This document shows, one piece after another, positions 1 to 5,228 of a DNA stretch of 5,228 nucleotides (the first letter of the stretch is position 1; the number at the start of each line of letters is the position of its first letter). The position numbers and the translations under genes were made by a program. The notes below the pieces were generated by a model that searched no databases, had not been told where the DNA came from, and saw only the letters and a list, made by a program, of their open reading frames with translations. Source of the DNA: an uncultured Flavobacteriales bacterium (GTDB taxonomy: Bacteria > Bacteroidota > Bacteroidia > Flavobacteriales > Crocinitomicaceae); contig CAMPIU010000249.1 of assembly GCA_946886545.1 (NCBI GenBank), positions 1-5,228 of the forward strand, read 5' to 3'.

Positions 1-325
1 CCAGTTAGTGAAATTATTAGGGGATTTTCGTATGCCGGCAGCTAAAGATGAAGCAAACTTTATGCATACTTCCAGGCCAATCTTATTGCCTCCAACTCAA
101 TATCCTTTGGAATTAAAAGATTCGAGTATTTTGAAAAATGATTCTTTAATGAGTGTATATAAAAGGGATGCAAACGGTGTCTTTGAAGATAAAAGCGTCT
201 ATAAAAGGGATAAAGCTCTGTTACAGCATAAACCTTATAATTACTACACTGCTTTGTTAAAAGTGTATTTCACTCCGGATTATGATCGTTTGAAATATAA
301 ATATTTTGTATTGCCGAAAGAATGA
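1..325 (+). CDS. 3' end of an unrecognised protein gene (5' part outside window)
   Basis: The frame is open from base 2 to a TGA stop at 323-325, giving about 107 residues. The GTG at 8 and the ATG at 32 are possible starts, but nothing like a ribosome site or promoter precedes them and the frame runs into the window edge, so this is more likely the C-terminal part of a longer protein. I do not recognise the family. The visible part is hydrophilic, with no membrane segment or signal peptide, and is rich in Lys, Asp and Tyr. It contains SVYKRD twice, 14 residues apart, and ends in a Tyr/Lys-rich stretch (YFTPDYDRLKYKYFVLPKE). It converges on the polysaccharide operon and is probably not part of it. 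Confidence is high that it is coding and nil on function. Confidence 0.7.
   Translation, partial: QLVKLLGDFRMPAAKDEANFMHTSRPILLPPTQYPLELKDSSILKNDSLMSVYKRDANGVFEDKSVYKRDKALLQHKPYNYYTALLKVYFTPDYDRLKYKYFVLPKE
152..211 (+). repeat. Two in-frame copies of an SVYKRD-coding repeat
   Basis: The 12-base word TATAAAAGGGAT occurs at 158-169 and again at 200-211, exactly 42 bases (14 codons) apart. The codons just before differ only at third positions (AGT GTA versus AGC GTC) and still encode Ser-Val, so the protein repeat SVYKRD is conserved beyond the identical DNA. This could be a short duplicated structural unit in the partial protein or a chance similarity. Confidence 0.4.
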
Positions 326-329
326 AGTT

Positions 330-354
330 TCAGTGATTTTAAATACTGACTTTT
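330..354 (+). terminator. Weak possible terminator of the left-hand gene
   Basis: The arms TCAGT (330-334) and ACTGA (345-349) can pair, with ATT/AAT able to extend the stem inside after one bulged G, followed by C and TTTT (351-354). It starts five bases after the TGA of the left-hand gene, where a terminator is expected between convergent genes. The stem is short and AT-rich, and the T run overlaps the stop codon of the opposing kinase gene. On the minus strand no T run follows, so it would act only for the forward gene. Confidence 0.3.
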
Positions 355-2737
355 AGTTCAAACCAAGCAAACGCTTCCACCAGGATTTTTTATTTACATT
401 TTCTCCGTAACCATAAGAGTAAGAATAGGAATATCCTCCGCTGGTATTCTTCACGGCATTCAACATCACATAAAGATTCTTTAATTTCCCCTGGTTTTTA
501 AGTTCAAGGATATGATTCTGATAGCGTTTATCGATCATTCCTGAACGAATGAGATAAAGCGTCACATCGGCAAAGCGATTGGTTGTAACCGCGTCGATTA
601 CAAGGCCAACCGGTGCATTGTCCAAAATAATATAGTCGTATTCCTTGCGCAAATTCTCAATCAATTCATCCAATCGATGGGTCATAAGCAATTCGCTCGG
701 ATTCGGTGGAATATCTCCTGCCTGGATTATGCTGATAGACTGACCGTGAGATTCACTGATAACAGTAATATCTTTCGCCGTCAGGTCGTGATTCACCAAA
801 TAATTTGACAAACCGGGTAACGGTTTAAGATCCAGAATATCTTTCAGACGTGGTTTCCTTAAATCAAGCCCCATTAACAGCACTTTCTTTCCCGTAGCAG
901 CAAACATAAATGCAAGGTTCACTGAAGTTAAAGATTTTCCCTCTCCACTCAAACTGGAAGTGATACTGATAACTTTACAAGCTCCATTTTCGGAAGATGT
1001 TACAAAAGAAAGATTCGTTCGCAATACTCTGAAAGCTTCCGAAAGGCTGGATTGAGGATGACTCAATGCCATTAACTTCTCCTTGTCTTTCTCTTCCGGA
1101 ATAACACCGACAACGGTCAATCCCGAATTTTCCAGATCAGTACGTGAAACGATCTTGTTGTTCAACAAAACCAGCAGATAAATGATTCCTAAAGGAATTA
1201 ATATCCCAAGAGCAAAAGCTACCAGGTAAATCAGGGCCTTTTTTGGTGCAACAGGGATTCCATTGCTATAGGCCGAGTCGATAACACGTGAGTTTGCAAC
1301 GGTTGCAGCCAGGGAGATTTCATTTTGCTCCCGTTTCTGCAAAAGGAAGAGGTATAAGCTTTCTTTGATCTGTTGCTGACGGAAGATATCGCGGTATTCT
1401 CTTTCAAATTGAGGAATGGAGGAGATTTTGGATTGATAAATCTGTTCTTCGCTCTTCAACTTTTTCAACTGCATTTGCGAAGAGTTGTGCATGTTCCGCA
1501 AACTGTTCTCCAATGACGTACGTAAACTTGCCAGTTGAGACTCCACGCGTGCAATTCCCGGATGTTTGGATCCGTTGGTCTCGCGCAGGCGATTCCGCTC
1601 CAAAACAAGGGTGTTGTATTGCGTGGTCATTTCTCCGATCGACGGATCCTTGAACCCGAGGTTGGCCGGCAAGAGTTGTTCATACCCGTTTTGATCAGAG
1701 ATCACCTCATTCATGAAGTCGGCAAGGCTCATTTCGATACTTGCTTCTACTACTTTTTTCTCAATATCACTCTCTTTCTCCAGATAGCTTGCTGCATCGG
1801 TGGTCACATCTACCAAATGATGTTCAGATTTATAGTCTTCACCTTTCTTTTCAACATCTGTAAGCTCAGCGGCAATAAAACGCATGCGTTCATTAATGAA
1901 CGAGGTAGTATTCTTTACCACTTCATTTTTGCTGTTGATGGCATTTTCCTGGTGAACTGCTATGATCTTGTTCAGGATCGCATTGTTCTTTTCAACATTA
2001 TGTCCTTTTACTTTAAGAATGAGGATGTTGGCTTCCTTGCTGGCAGGGTCAACAGATAGAACATTGCGAATCTCTGTTGCAACTTCTGAGACAGGGGTAA
2101 CGTTAATAAGGATTCTTTTTCCAATCCAATTGCTTTTAAATTCATTGGTTTTTTCCAGGATTATTTTTCCTATTGGCAATTGAAGCACAGCTCCGTATTT
2201 ATAATGATTACCGTCGAATCCGTTTCCTGAAATAATTTTGTATTCATTTCCCGATATCAACATGATTTCGAACTCATAATGCTGATCGTAAAATAAACTG
2301 TCGGCTTCAACAGCACGGATTCGGATAGGATTTGAATTGTACAGCTCAGAACGCACCAAGCCGGTTGTTGTTCCTACAATCTGATATTTCCAATGCAAAT
2401 GCAGTTCCCGCACAACCCGCTCCATTAGTGAGCGCGACTGATACAGTTCTATCTCATCTTCAAGCACACCACCTCCACTTGCCAGACCAAGATCTTTCAG
2501 CATCCCGATCTCTTCGGAGGCCATTCCGGATTTGCTTTCCTGCTCTATGAGGACAGTTGCAACGCTTTCGTAGCTTGGTGTTTGATACCTCGCATACATC
2601 CAACCTAAAACAAGGAAAACGACAACGGAACCAAACAACCATCGCCAATAAACGAGGTATTTGTCTAACAATTCTCTTAGGGATATTGAATTTTCTTCGC
2701 TTTCACGAACTTTTGAAATCGATTCTTCCTGATGCAT
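353..2737 (-). CDS. Wzc-like polysaccharide chain-length regulator with C-terminal tyrosine kinase (BY-kinase)
   Basis: This is an inner-membrane polysaccharide co-polymerase that controls chain length and export by ATP-driven autophosphorylation of C-terminal tyrosines. It has 794 residues from the ATG at 2737; E. coli Wzc has 720. In order: an N-terminal Wzz segment with a membrane helix near 33-48; a long periplasmic part with helical, coiled-coil-like stretches around 281-309 and 373-438; a GNVR-type segment near 442-500 ending in VAPKK; a second membrane helix at 501-525; the EAFRVLR oligomerisation motif (ExxRxxR) at 567-573; Walker A SSLSGEGKS at 594-602; Walker A' LLMGLDLRKP at 620-629; Walker B IILDNAP at 703-709; and a tyrosine cluster with Tyr 769, 771, 773, 775 and 777. 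The frame is open up to an ATG at 2812, but that would overlap the upstream gene by 76 bases. The ATG at 2737 shares its A with that gene's TAA stop, indicating translational coupling. The oddity is Gly instead of the first Asp of Walker A'. No partner phosphatase gene is visible. Confidence 0.95.
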   Translation of the reverse strand: MHQEESISKVRESEENSISLRELLDKYLVYWRWLFGSVVVFLVLGWMYARYQTPSYESVATVLIEQESKSGMASEEIGMLKDLGLASGGGVLEDEIELYQSRSLMERVVRELHLHWKYQIVGTTTGLVRSELYNSNPIRIRAVEADSLFYDQHYEFEIMLISGNEYKIISGNGFDGNHYKYGAVLQLPIGKIILEKTNEFKSNWIGKRILINVTPVSEVATEIRNVLSVDPASKEANILILKVKGHNVEKNNAILNKIIAVHQENAINSKNEVVKNTTSFINERMRFIAAELTDVEKKGEDYKSEHHLVDVTTDAASYLEKESDIEKKVVEASIEMSLADFMNEVISDQNGYEQLLPANLGFKDPSIGEMTTQYNTLVLERNRLRETNGSKHPGIARVESQLASLRTSLENSLRNMHNSSQMQLKKLKSEEQIYQSKISSIPQFEREYRDIFRQQQIKESLYLFLLQKREQNEISLAATVANSRVIDSAYSNGIPVAPKKALIYLVAFALGILIPLGIIYLLVLLNNKIVSRTDLENSGLTVVGVIPEEKDKEKLMALSHPQSSLSEAFRVLRTNLSFVTSSENGACKVISITSSLSGEGKSLTSVNLAFMFAATGKKVLLMGLDLRKPRLKDILDLKPLPGLSNYLVNHDLTAKDITVISESHGQSISIIQAGDIPPNPSELLMTHRLDELIENLRKEYDYIILDNAPVGLVIDAVTTNRFADVTLYLIRSGMIDKRYQNHILELKNQGKLKNLYVMLNAVKNTSGGYSYSYSYGYGENVNKKSWWKRLLGLN

Positions 2738-2739
2738 TA
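2735..2739 (-). promoter_or_regulatory. TAATG stop/start overlap coupling the export and kinase genes
   Basis: Read on the minus strand, the TAA stop of the export lipoprotein gene (2739-2737) overlaps the ATG of the kinase gene (2737-2735) by one base. This arrangement usually lets a terminating ribosome restart directly on the next gene, keeping the two proteins in proportion. No strong Shine-Dalgarno sequence precedes it (the nearest is CAGGTA), which fits coupling. It is the main reason for choosing this kinase start. Confidence 0.75.
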
Positions 2740-3540
2740 CCTGACAATAATTGAAATAGTGGTGATCACTAATGAGGAAATTGAAATAAAGATTGCTCCG
2801 GTAGTCTTCCAAAGTGTGCCTTCCGTTCTTGCTGCTGCATTCGGTTCAACATAGACCACATCGTTTTGCTGAAGGTAATAAGCCGGTGAACTGAATATCT
2901 CCTTTGTGGTAAGGTCAATACGGTATTCTGTTTTAACTCCACTGGAATCCCGGATGACTTTCACATTCTTTCGCTCCCCCGACATTCTTAAATCCCCGGC
3001 TAGACCTATTGCCTCGAGCAAGGTTATTCTTTCATTTGGAATTTTGAATGTTCCGGGTGATTTAACATCGCCAAGAACAGTGACTTTAAAATTTAAGATC
3101 TGAATCTGAACAGTAGGGTTTTTAAGCTGACCTTCCAACAGGGTTTTAATTTCTGTTTCCAACTCCATTCTGTTCTTACCCGCAACATGGATAGATCCTA
3201 AAACAGGTAAGGAAATATCTCCCCTGGAATTCACTAAGTACCCGTATGGAGCCGGATTTCCGATCGAGTATCCCTGATTGGACGCAGTTGTCGTTGGAAG
3301 ATTATAAATTTGGGCCGACTCGGGATCTGCTGTCGTTATAACAATGGATAAAAAGTCGTCGACCTTGAATACCGGGGTGAAACCTGGTGTTGAAACTGTC
3401 AAACTATCACTCTTAGAATCCTGGAAATAGATCACTCTTTCCCCTGTTCTACAAGAAGTACTTAGCAAGGCAAGGAAAAAGGTGGATAGTATAAATGGAA
3501 TGCTGATTTTTGGCATTCTTGTAAGATTATAAAAATTCAT
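2737..3540 (-). CDS. Wza-like polysaccharide export outer-membrane lipoprotein
   Basis: This is the probable exit channel for the polysaccharide, working with the Wzc-like protein encoded immediately downstream. It has 267 residues, against 379 in E. coli Wza, a short form common in Bacteroidota. Residues 9-29 look like a signal peptide ending in LLSTS-Cys30, a relaxed lipobox with Ser rather than Leu at -3. A polysaccharide export domain follows, with VFKVDDFLSI near 57-66, GYLVNSRGDISLPVLG near 100-115 and NPTVQIQ at 141-147. One SLBB-like domain covers about 151-234 (VTVLGDVKSPGTFKIP and DVVYVEPN); the second one of E. coli Wza is missing. The last 20 residues (about 247-266) form a hydrophobic helix, as expected for the membrane-spanning C-terminus of this family. 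ATG 3540 is taken as start, but ATG 3516 (Met9) would give a tidier 22-residue signal peptide. Fifteen bases separate it from the transferase gene upstream. Confidence 0.93.
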   Translation of the reverse strand: MNFYNLTRMPKISIPFILSTFFLALLSTSCRTGERVIYFQDSKSDSLTVSTPGFTPVFKVDDFLSIVITTADPESAQIYNLPTTTASNQGYSIGNPAPYGYLVNSRGDISLPVLGSIHVAGKNRMELETEIKTLLEGQLKNPTVQIQILNFKVTVLGDVKSPGTFKIPNERITLLEAIGLAGDLRMSGERKNVKVIRDSSGVKTEYRIDLTTKEIFSSPAYYLQQNDVVYVEPNAAARTEGTLWKTTGAIFISISSLVITTISIIVR

Positions 3541-3555
3541 TGCAAATATATAAAA

Positions 3556-4755
3556 TTACTTCGGCAAATACCCTTTGGATGAATAGACGCGTCTGATTAA
3601 GCCGCGGGTATTGCTTTGCCGCTTCAATTTCTTTTGCTGTCTTTTTTTAATAACTTTTGAGATTACCATCCCTCTAACAACAATTGGTTTGATCTTGTAA
3701 AGAAAAAAAACGGCTAGCCCGGAAAATAATAATATAATGCCGGAGGCAATATAGACATTCGTCAACTTCAATAATAGGGAGAAAATCAAAACACAACAAA
3801 TGTTAACCGAAGCGATTAAAAAACTCGCTTTGCGGTGAGAAATTTTATATGCATCAATCAAAACATGGTGTAAATGGTTTCTGTCTGCCGAAAACGGGCT
3901 TTTCCCTTTCATTATCCGGATTGTAAATACCCGGGCGGTATCGAACAATGGAATGATAAGAAACGACACCAAAACGATTGGAACATCAATAGCATTAAAA
4001 GGCAGTTTGTATAAAGAGGCGGTATCCAAAGCAAGGAAACGTATAGACATGACACCAACCATAAAGCCGATTAACATAGAGCCTGTGTCTCCCATAAAAA
4101 TCTTATTCTTCGTTGAAAGGTTAAAGAACAGGAAACCTGTCAGGATACCAACCATTACAAAAGAGGTAATTCCGAAAAAGTAGCGTTCCGCAAAGAAAAA
4201 CACAACTGCAAAACCCGAGAATGCAACAATTCCAATCGAAGAAGCCAAACCATCTATTCCATCAATCAGGTTAAATGCGTTAATAATAGCCAGCATAATG
4301 AAAAGACCGAAGGCGATTCCTATCCACTCATTGATCTGATCGATTCCTAAAAAACCATGAAATGAACTGATTCCGAACTTGGGATTCATAAGGATGAACA
4401 AGGATGCTATGGTTTGACCAGCCAGTTTCGTTATCGGTGCAAGTACTACCAAATCGTCTTTCAAACCCAGGAAAAACAGAATGGTTAACGCAGGGAATAT
4501 ACTAACTGTAACACCATATGTGTCGTATGGATGATTGAAGTAAAGTGAAAGTATGAGCACGATGAAGAAAGCCATTCCTCCGAGGCTTGGAGTAGCTTCG
4601 GAATGCGAGCTTCGTTCATTGGGATCATCCATCAACTTTTTGAAACGGACAATTCTTATGATCTTTGGGACCAGGTACGCCGTTGCCAATACGGATAAGA
4701 CAAACGCAATTATTCCGTGAATAAATGGGTAACTCATATTCGAAAGGTAATTCAT
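3556..4755 (-). CDS. Undecaprenyl-phosphate sugar-1-phosphate transferase, WecA/MraY superfamily
   Basis: This multi-pass inner-membrane enzyme moves a sugar-1-phosphate, probably GlcNAc-1-P or a related N-acetylhexosamine, from a UDP-sugar to undecaprenyl phosphate, starting the polysaccharide repeat unit. It has 399 residues and roughly eleven hydrophobic segments. Family motifs are in order: DPNERSSHSEATPSLGG at 44-60; the Asp-Asp pair in LKDDL at 100-101; NAFNLIDGIDGLA at 159-171; FMGDTGSM at 220-227; FDTARV at 271-276; and the His-rich DRNHLHH at 291-297. That last motif favours the WecA/TagO branch over MraY, so cell-wall lipid I synthesis is unlikely. The C-terminal tail (about 362-399) is strongly basic, with 14 Lys/Arg, and probably cytoplasmic. 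It is the first gene of the operon with the Wza- and Wzc-like genes. ATG 4755 is the first in-frame start and Met7 (4737) is an alternative. Donor sugar cannot be read from sequence. Confidence 0.94.
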   Translation of the reverse strand: MNYLSNMSYPFIHGIIAFVLSVLATAYLVPKIIRIVRFKKLMDDPNERSSHSEATPSLGGMAFFIVLILSLYFNHPYDTYGVTVSIFPALTILFFLGLKDDLVVLAPITKLAGQTIASLFILMNPKFGISSFHGFLGIDQINEWIGIAFGLFIMLAIINAFNLIDGIDGLASSIGIVAFSGFAVVFFFAERYFFGITSFVMVGILTGFLFFNLSTKNKIFMGDTGSMLIGFMVGVMSIRFLALDTASLYKLPFNAIDVPIVLVSFLIIPLFDTARVFTIRIMKGKSPFSADRNHLHHVLIDAYKISHRKASFLIASVNICCVLIFSLLLKLTNVYIASGIILLFSGLAVFFLYKIKPIVVRGMVISKVIKKRQQKKLKRQSNTRGLIRRVYSSKGYLPK

Positions 4756-4777
4756 TTTAAATGCATATTCAAGTTTT

Positions 4778-4800
4778 TTTTAACACCTTGTGAGTTAAAA
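4778..4800. promoter_or_regulatory. Inverted repeat TTTTAAC-N9-GTTAAAA just upstream of the operon
   Basis: Perfect seven-base arms at 4778-4784 and 4794-4800 are separated by nine bases. It lies 23-45 bases before the ATG of the transferase gene, in the probable leader or promoter. The size and symmetry fit an operator for a dimeric regulator, or a weak RNA hairpin in the leader. Because the surroundings are AT-rich, a chance repeat is possible. No regulator gene is in the window. Confidence 0.35.
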
Positions 4801-4912
4801 CGTTTGTTTTTCCATTATGGTTGCTTATTCGGTTAGTTCTATTAATATTTCAACATTTTTTATTACTGTTTTTCTAGTTCAAAAAACTGGTAATGAGCCG
4901 GTTTATACTTAA

Positions 4913-4944
4913 CAAACATTTTTTCTTCAAACTATCCTTTTCAA
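4913..4944 (-). promoter_or_regulatory. Weak promoter candidate for the polysaccharide operon
   Basis: On the minus strand TTG (4944-4942) is followed after 21 bases by AATGTTTG (4920-4913), one mismatch from the Bacteroidota -7 consensus TAnnTTTG. A start near 4906 would give a leader of about 150 bases before the transferase ATG, containing the TTTTAAC inverted repeat. The match is imperfect and the region AT-rich, so the real promoter may lie elsewhere, including beyond the window. Confidence 0.25.
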
Positions 4945-4987
4945 CCATGAGAATTACTATTGGCATCTGTTATGATGCAATGAAAAT

Positions 4988-5107
4988 CTATGTACAGCGC
5001 CTCACCAGAAAGGATTTTCCATTCGGATGAGTAGCGTCAACAATTGTTGTGCCACTTTTACGCATTTTATAGTCGAAGTTGTAATACCAATGGGGTAAAT
5101 ATTCCAT
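4988..5107 (-). CDS. Possible small protein or gene remnant (39 codons), uncertain
   Basis: An ATG at 5107 opens a 39-residue frame ending in TAG at 4988-4990. The frame is open further upstream to about 5182 but contains no ATG, GTG or TTG there, so about 64 codons are stop-free. The translation looks protein-like: a basic part, then NINPMEYLPHWYYNFDYKMR and a SGTTIVDATHPNGKS part. I do not recognise a family. The LNINP-x-x-YL part is faintly like the C-terminal region of IS66-type transposases, but too short to claim. It could be a small gene, the decayed end of a lost gene, or chance. It has no visible ribosome site. Confidence 0.2.
   Translation of the reverse strand: MEYLPHWYYNFDYKMRKSGTTIVDATHPNGKSFLVRRCT
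5038..5049. repeat. 12-base perfect palindrome CAACAATTGTTG
   Basis: CAACAATTGTTG reads the same on both strands, with no spacer, and the flanking bases do not extend it. It lies inside the uncertain minus-strand small frame. It may be a protein-binding site for a symmetric dimer or a chance palindrome. Confidence 0.3.
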
Positions 5108-5113
5108 TGGATT
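5083..5113. promoter_or_regulatory. Inverted repeat CCAATGG-N10-CCATTGG with extended arms
   Basis: Perfect seven-base arms at 5087-5093 and 5104-5110 are separated by ten bases. If A5086 is bulged, AAT (5083-5085) and ATT (5111-5113) add three more pairs, and two inner G-T pairs are possible in a forward-strand RNA. The centre-to-centre spacing of 17 bases, under two helical turns, suits a dimeric regulator. It covers the ATG of the uncertain small minus-strand frame and lies about 50 bases before the forward promoter. Confidence 0.35.
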
Positions 5114-5158
5114 GATATTTAGGTGTTTAATTAAAGAAACTAAGTTGGTAATTCTTCG

Positions 5159-5191
5159 TTTGTTTAGCCGGTTTGTTCTTTTTTAAGTTTG
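5159..5191 (+). promoter_or_regulatory. Bacteroidota-type forward promoter, TTTG-N21-TAAGTTTG
   Basis: TTTG at 5159-5162 and TAAGTTTG at 5184-5191 are separated by 21 bases. Both boxes match the known Bacteroidota primary sigma consensus (TTTG near -33, TAnnTTTG near -7), and the spacing is within one base of ideal. Transcription would start near 5195 and run right, out of the window, implying a gene there divergent from the polysaccharide operon. Confidence 0.5.
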
Positions 5192-5198
5192 AATTTGG

Positions 5199-5221
5199 TT
5201 TTCGAATGCCCGATTCGAGAA
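5199..5221. promoter_or_regulatory. Inverted repeat at the predicted start of the forward transcript
   Basis: TTTTCGAAT (5199-5207) and ATTCGAGAA (5213-5221) form nine-base arms around GCCCG, with a perfect TCGAAT/ATTCGA core and one T-G position. It begins about four bases after the predicted start of the forward promoter, so it could be an operator that blocks transcription or a 5'-end RNA hairpin that protects or controls the message. Confidence 0.4.
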
Positions 5222-5228
5222 ATTACCT

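Larger units (their letters stand above)
4756..5228. other. 473-base region without a confident gene, upstream of the operon
   Basis: This is the probable leader and promoter region of the minus-strand operon and of a gene starting beyond the right edge. The parts nearest the operon (about 4756-4945) and at the right end (about 5111-5200) are AT-rich with many T runs. The middle (about 4945-5110) looks less AT-rich and contains short open frames on both strands, including a 27-codon forward frame at 4947-5030 and the minus frame listed separately. I see no tRNA, rRNA, CRISPR array or recognisable riboswitch. It contains several inverted repeats and one good forward promoter, given as separate entries. 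Confidence 0.6.

Noticed and set aside
1535..2059. 174-codon forward frame antisense to the kinase gene
   Set aside because: It lies wholly within the well-supported kinase gene, has no recognisable motif and an erratic composition; it is a by-product of the opposite strand's codon use.
3953..4183. 76-codon forward frame antisense to the transferase gene
   Set aside because: It overlaps conserved catalytic motifs of the transferase on the other strand and has no supporting start signal or family.
4884..4904. Stem AAACTGG / CCGGTTT as a terminator on the minus strand, followed by a T run
   Set aside because: On the minus strand the stem contains a C-A mismatch and is too weak; on the forward strand the T-G pair is allowed but no T run follows directly.
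4947..5030. 27-codon forward frame (begins MRITIGICYD)
   Set aside because: It is very short, has no ribosome site or promoter, overlaps the minus-strand frame and matches no family I know; kept only as a search query.
4896..5174. Nine-base direct repeat AGCCGGTTT at 4896-4904 and 5166-5174
   Set aside because: Similarity does not extend beyond nine bases in an AT-rich region and no mobile-element structure lies between the copies.

Overview
The window looks like chromosomal DNA from a member of the Bacteroidota. The signs are the gene families present (a short Wza-type lipoprotein and a Wzc-type kinase with a GLDLRKP Walker A' motif), moderate-GC coding DNA with AT-rich gaps, no clear Shine-Dalgarno sequences before the starts, and a TTTG-N21-TAnnTTTG promoter match of the kind used by the Bacteroidota primary sigma factor. 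I cannot place it to genus.

Layout from left to right. Bases 1-325 (+) hold the 3' end of a gene I do not recognise. It converges, across a 27-base gap with a weak possible terminator, on a three-gene minus-strand operon. Read in transcription order (right to left), the operon is: 4755-3556, a polyprenyl-phosphate sugar-1-phosphate transferase of the WecA/MraY superfamily; 3540-2737, a Wza-like polysaccharide export lipoprotein; and 2737-353, a Wzc-like chain-length regulator fused to a bacterial tyrosine kinase. Spacing is tight: 15 bases, then a TAATG stop/start overlap. Bases 4756-5228 have no confident gene. They hold several inverted repeats, a short coding-like stretch of uncertain status, and a good forward promoter for a gene beyond the right edge.

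Together the three genes cover the first and last steps of exopolysaccharide or capsule production. The transferase loads the first sugar phosphate onto undecaprenyl phosphate in the inner membrane. The Wzc-like protein controls polymerisation and export through its periplasmic domain and the phosphorylation state of its C-terminal tyrosines. The Wza-like lipoprotein forms the periplasmic and outer-membrane exit. No flippase, polymerase, further glycosyltransferase or partner phosphatase is present here.

I see no strong case for a wholly new system. The points most worth checking are the start correction of the kinase (25 residues shorter than the longest frame), the missing first aspartate in its Walker A' motif, and the cluster of symmetric sequence elements in the 473-base upstream region.
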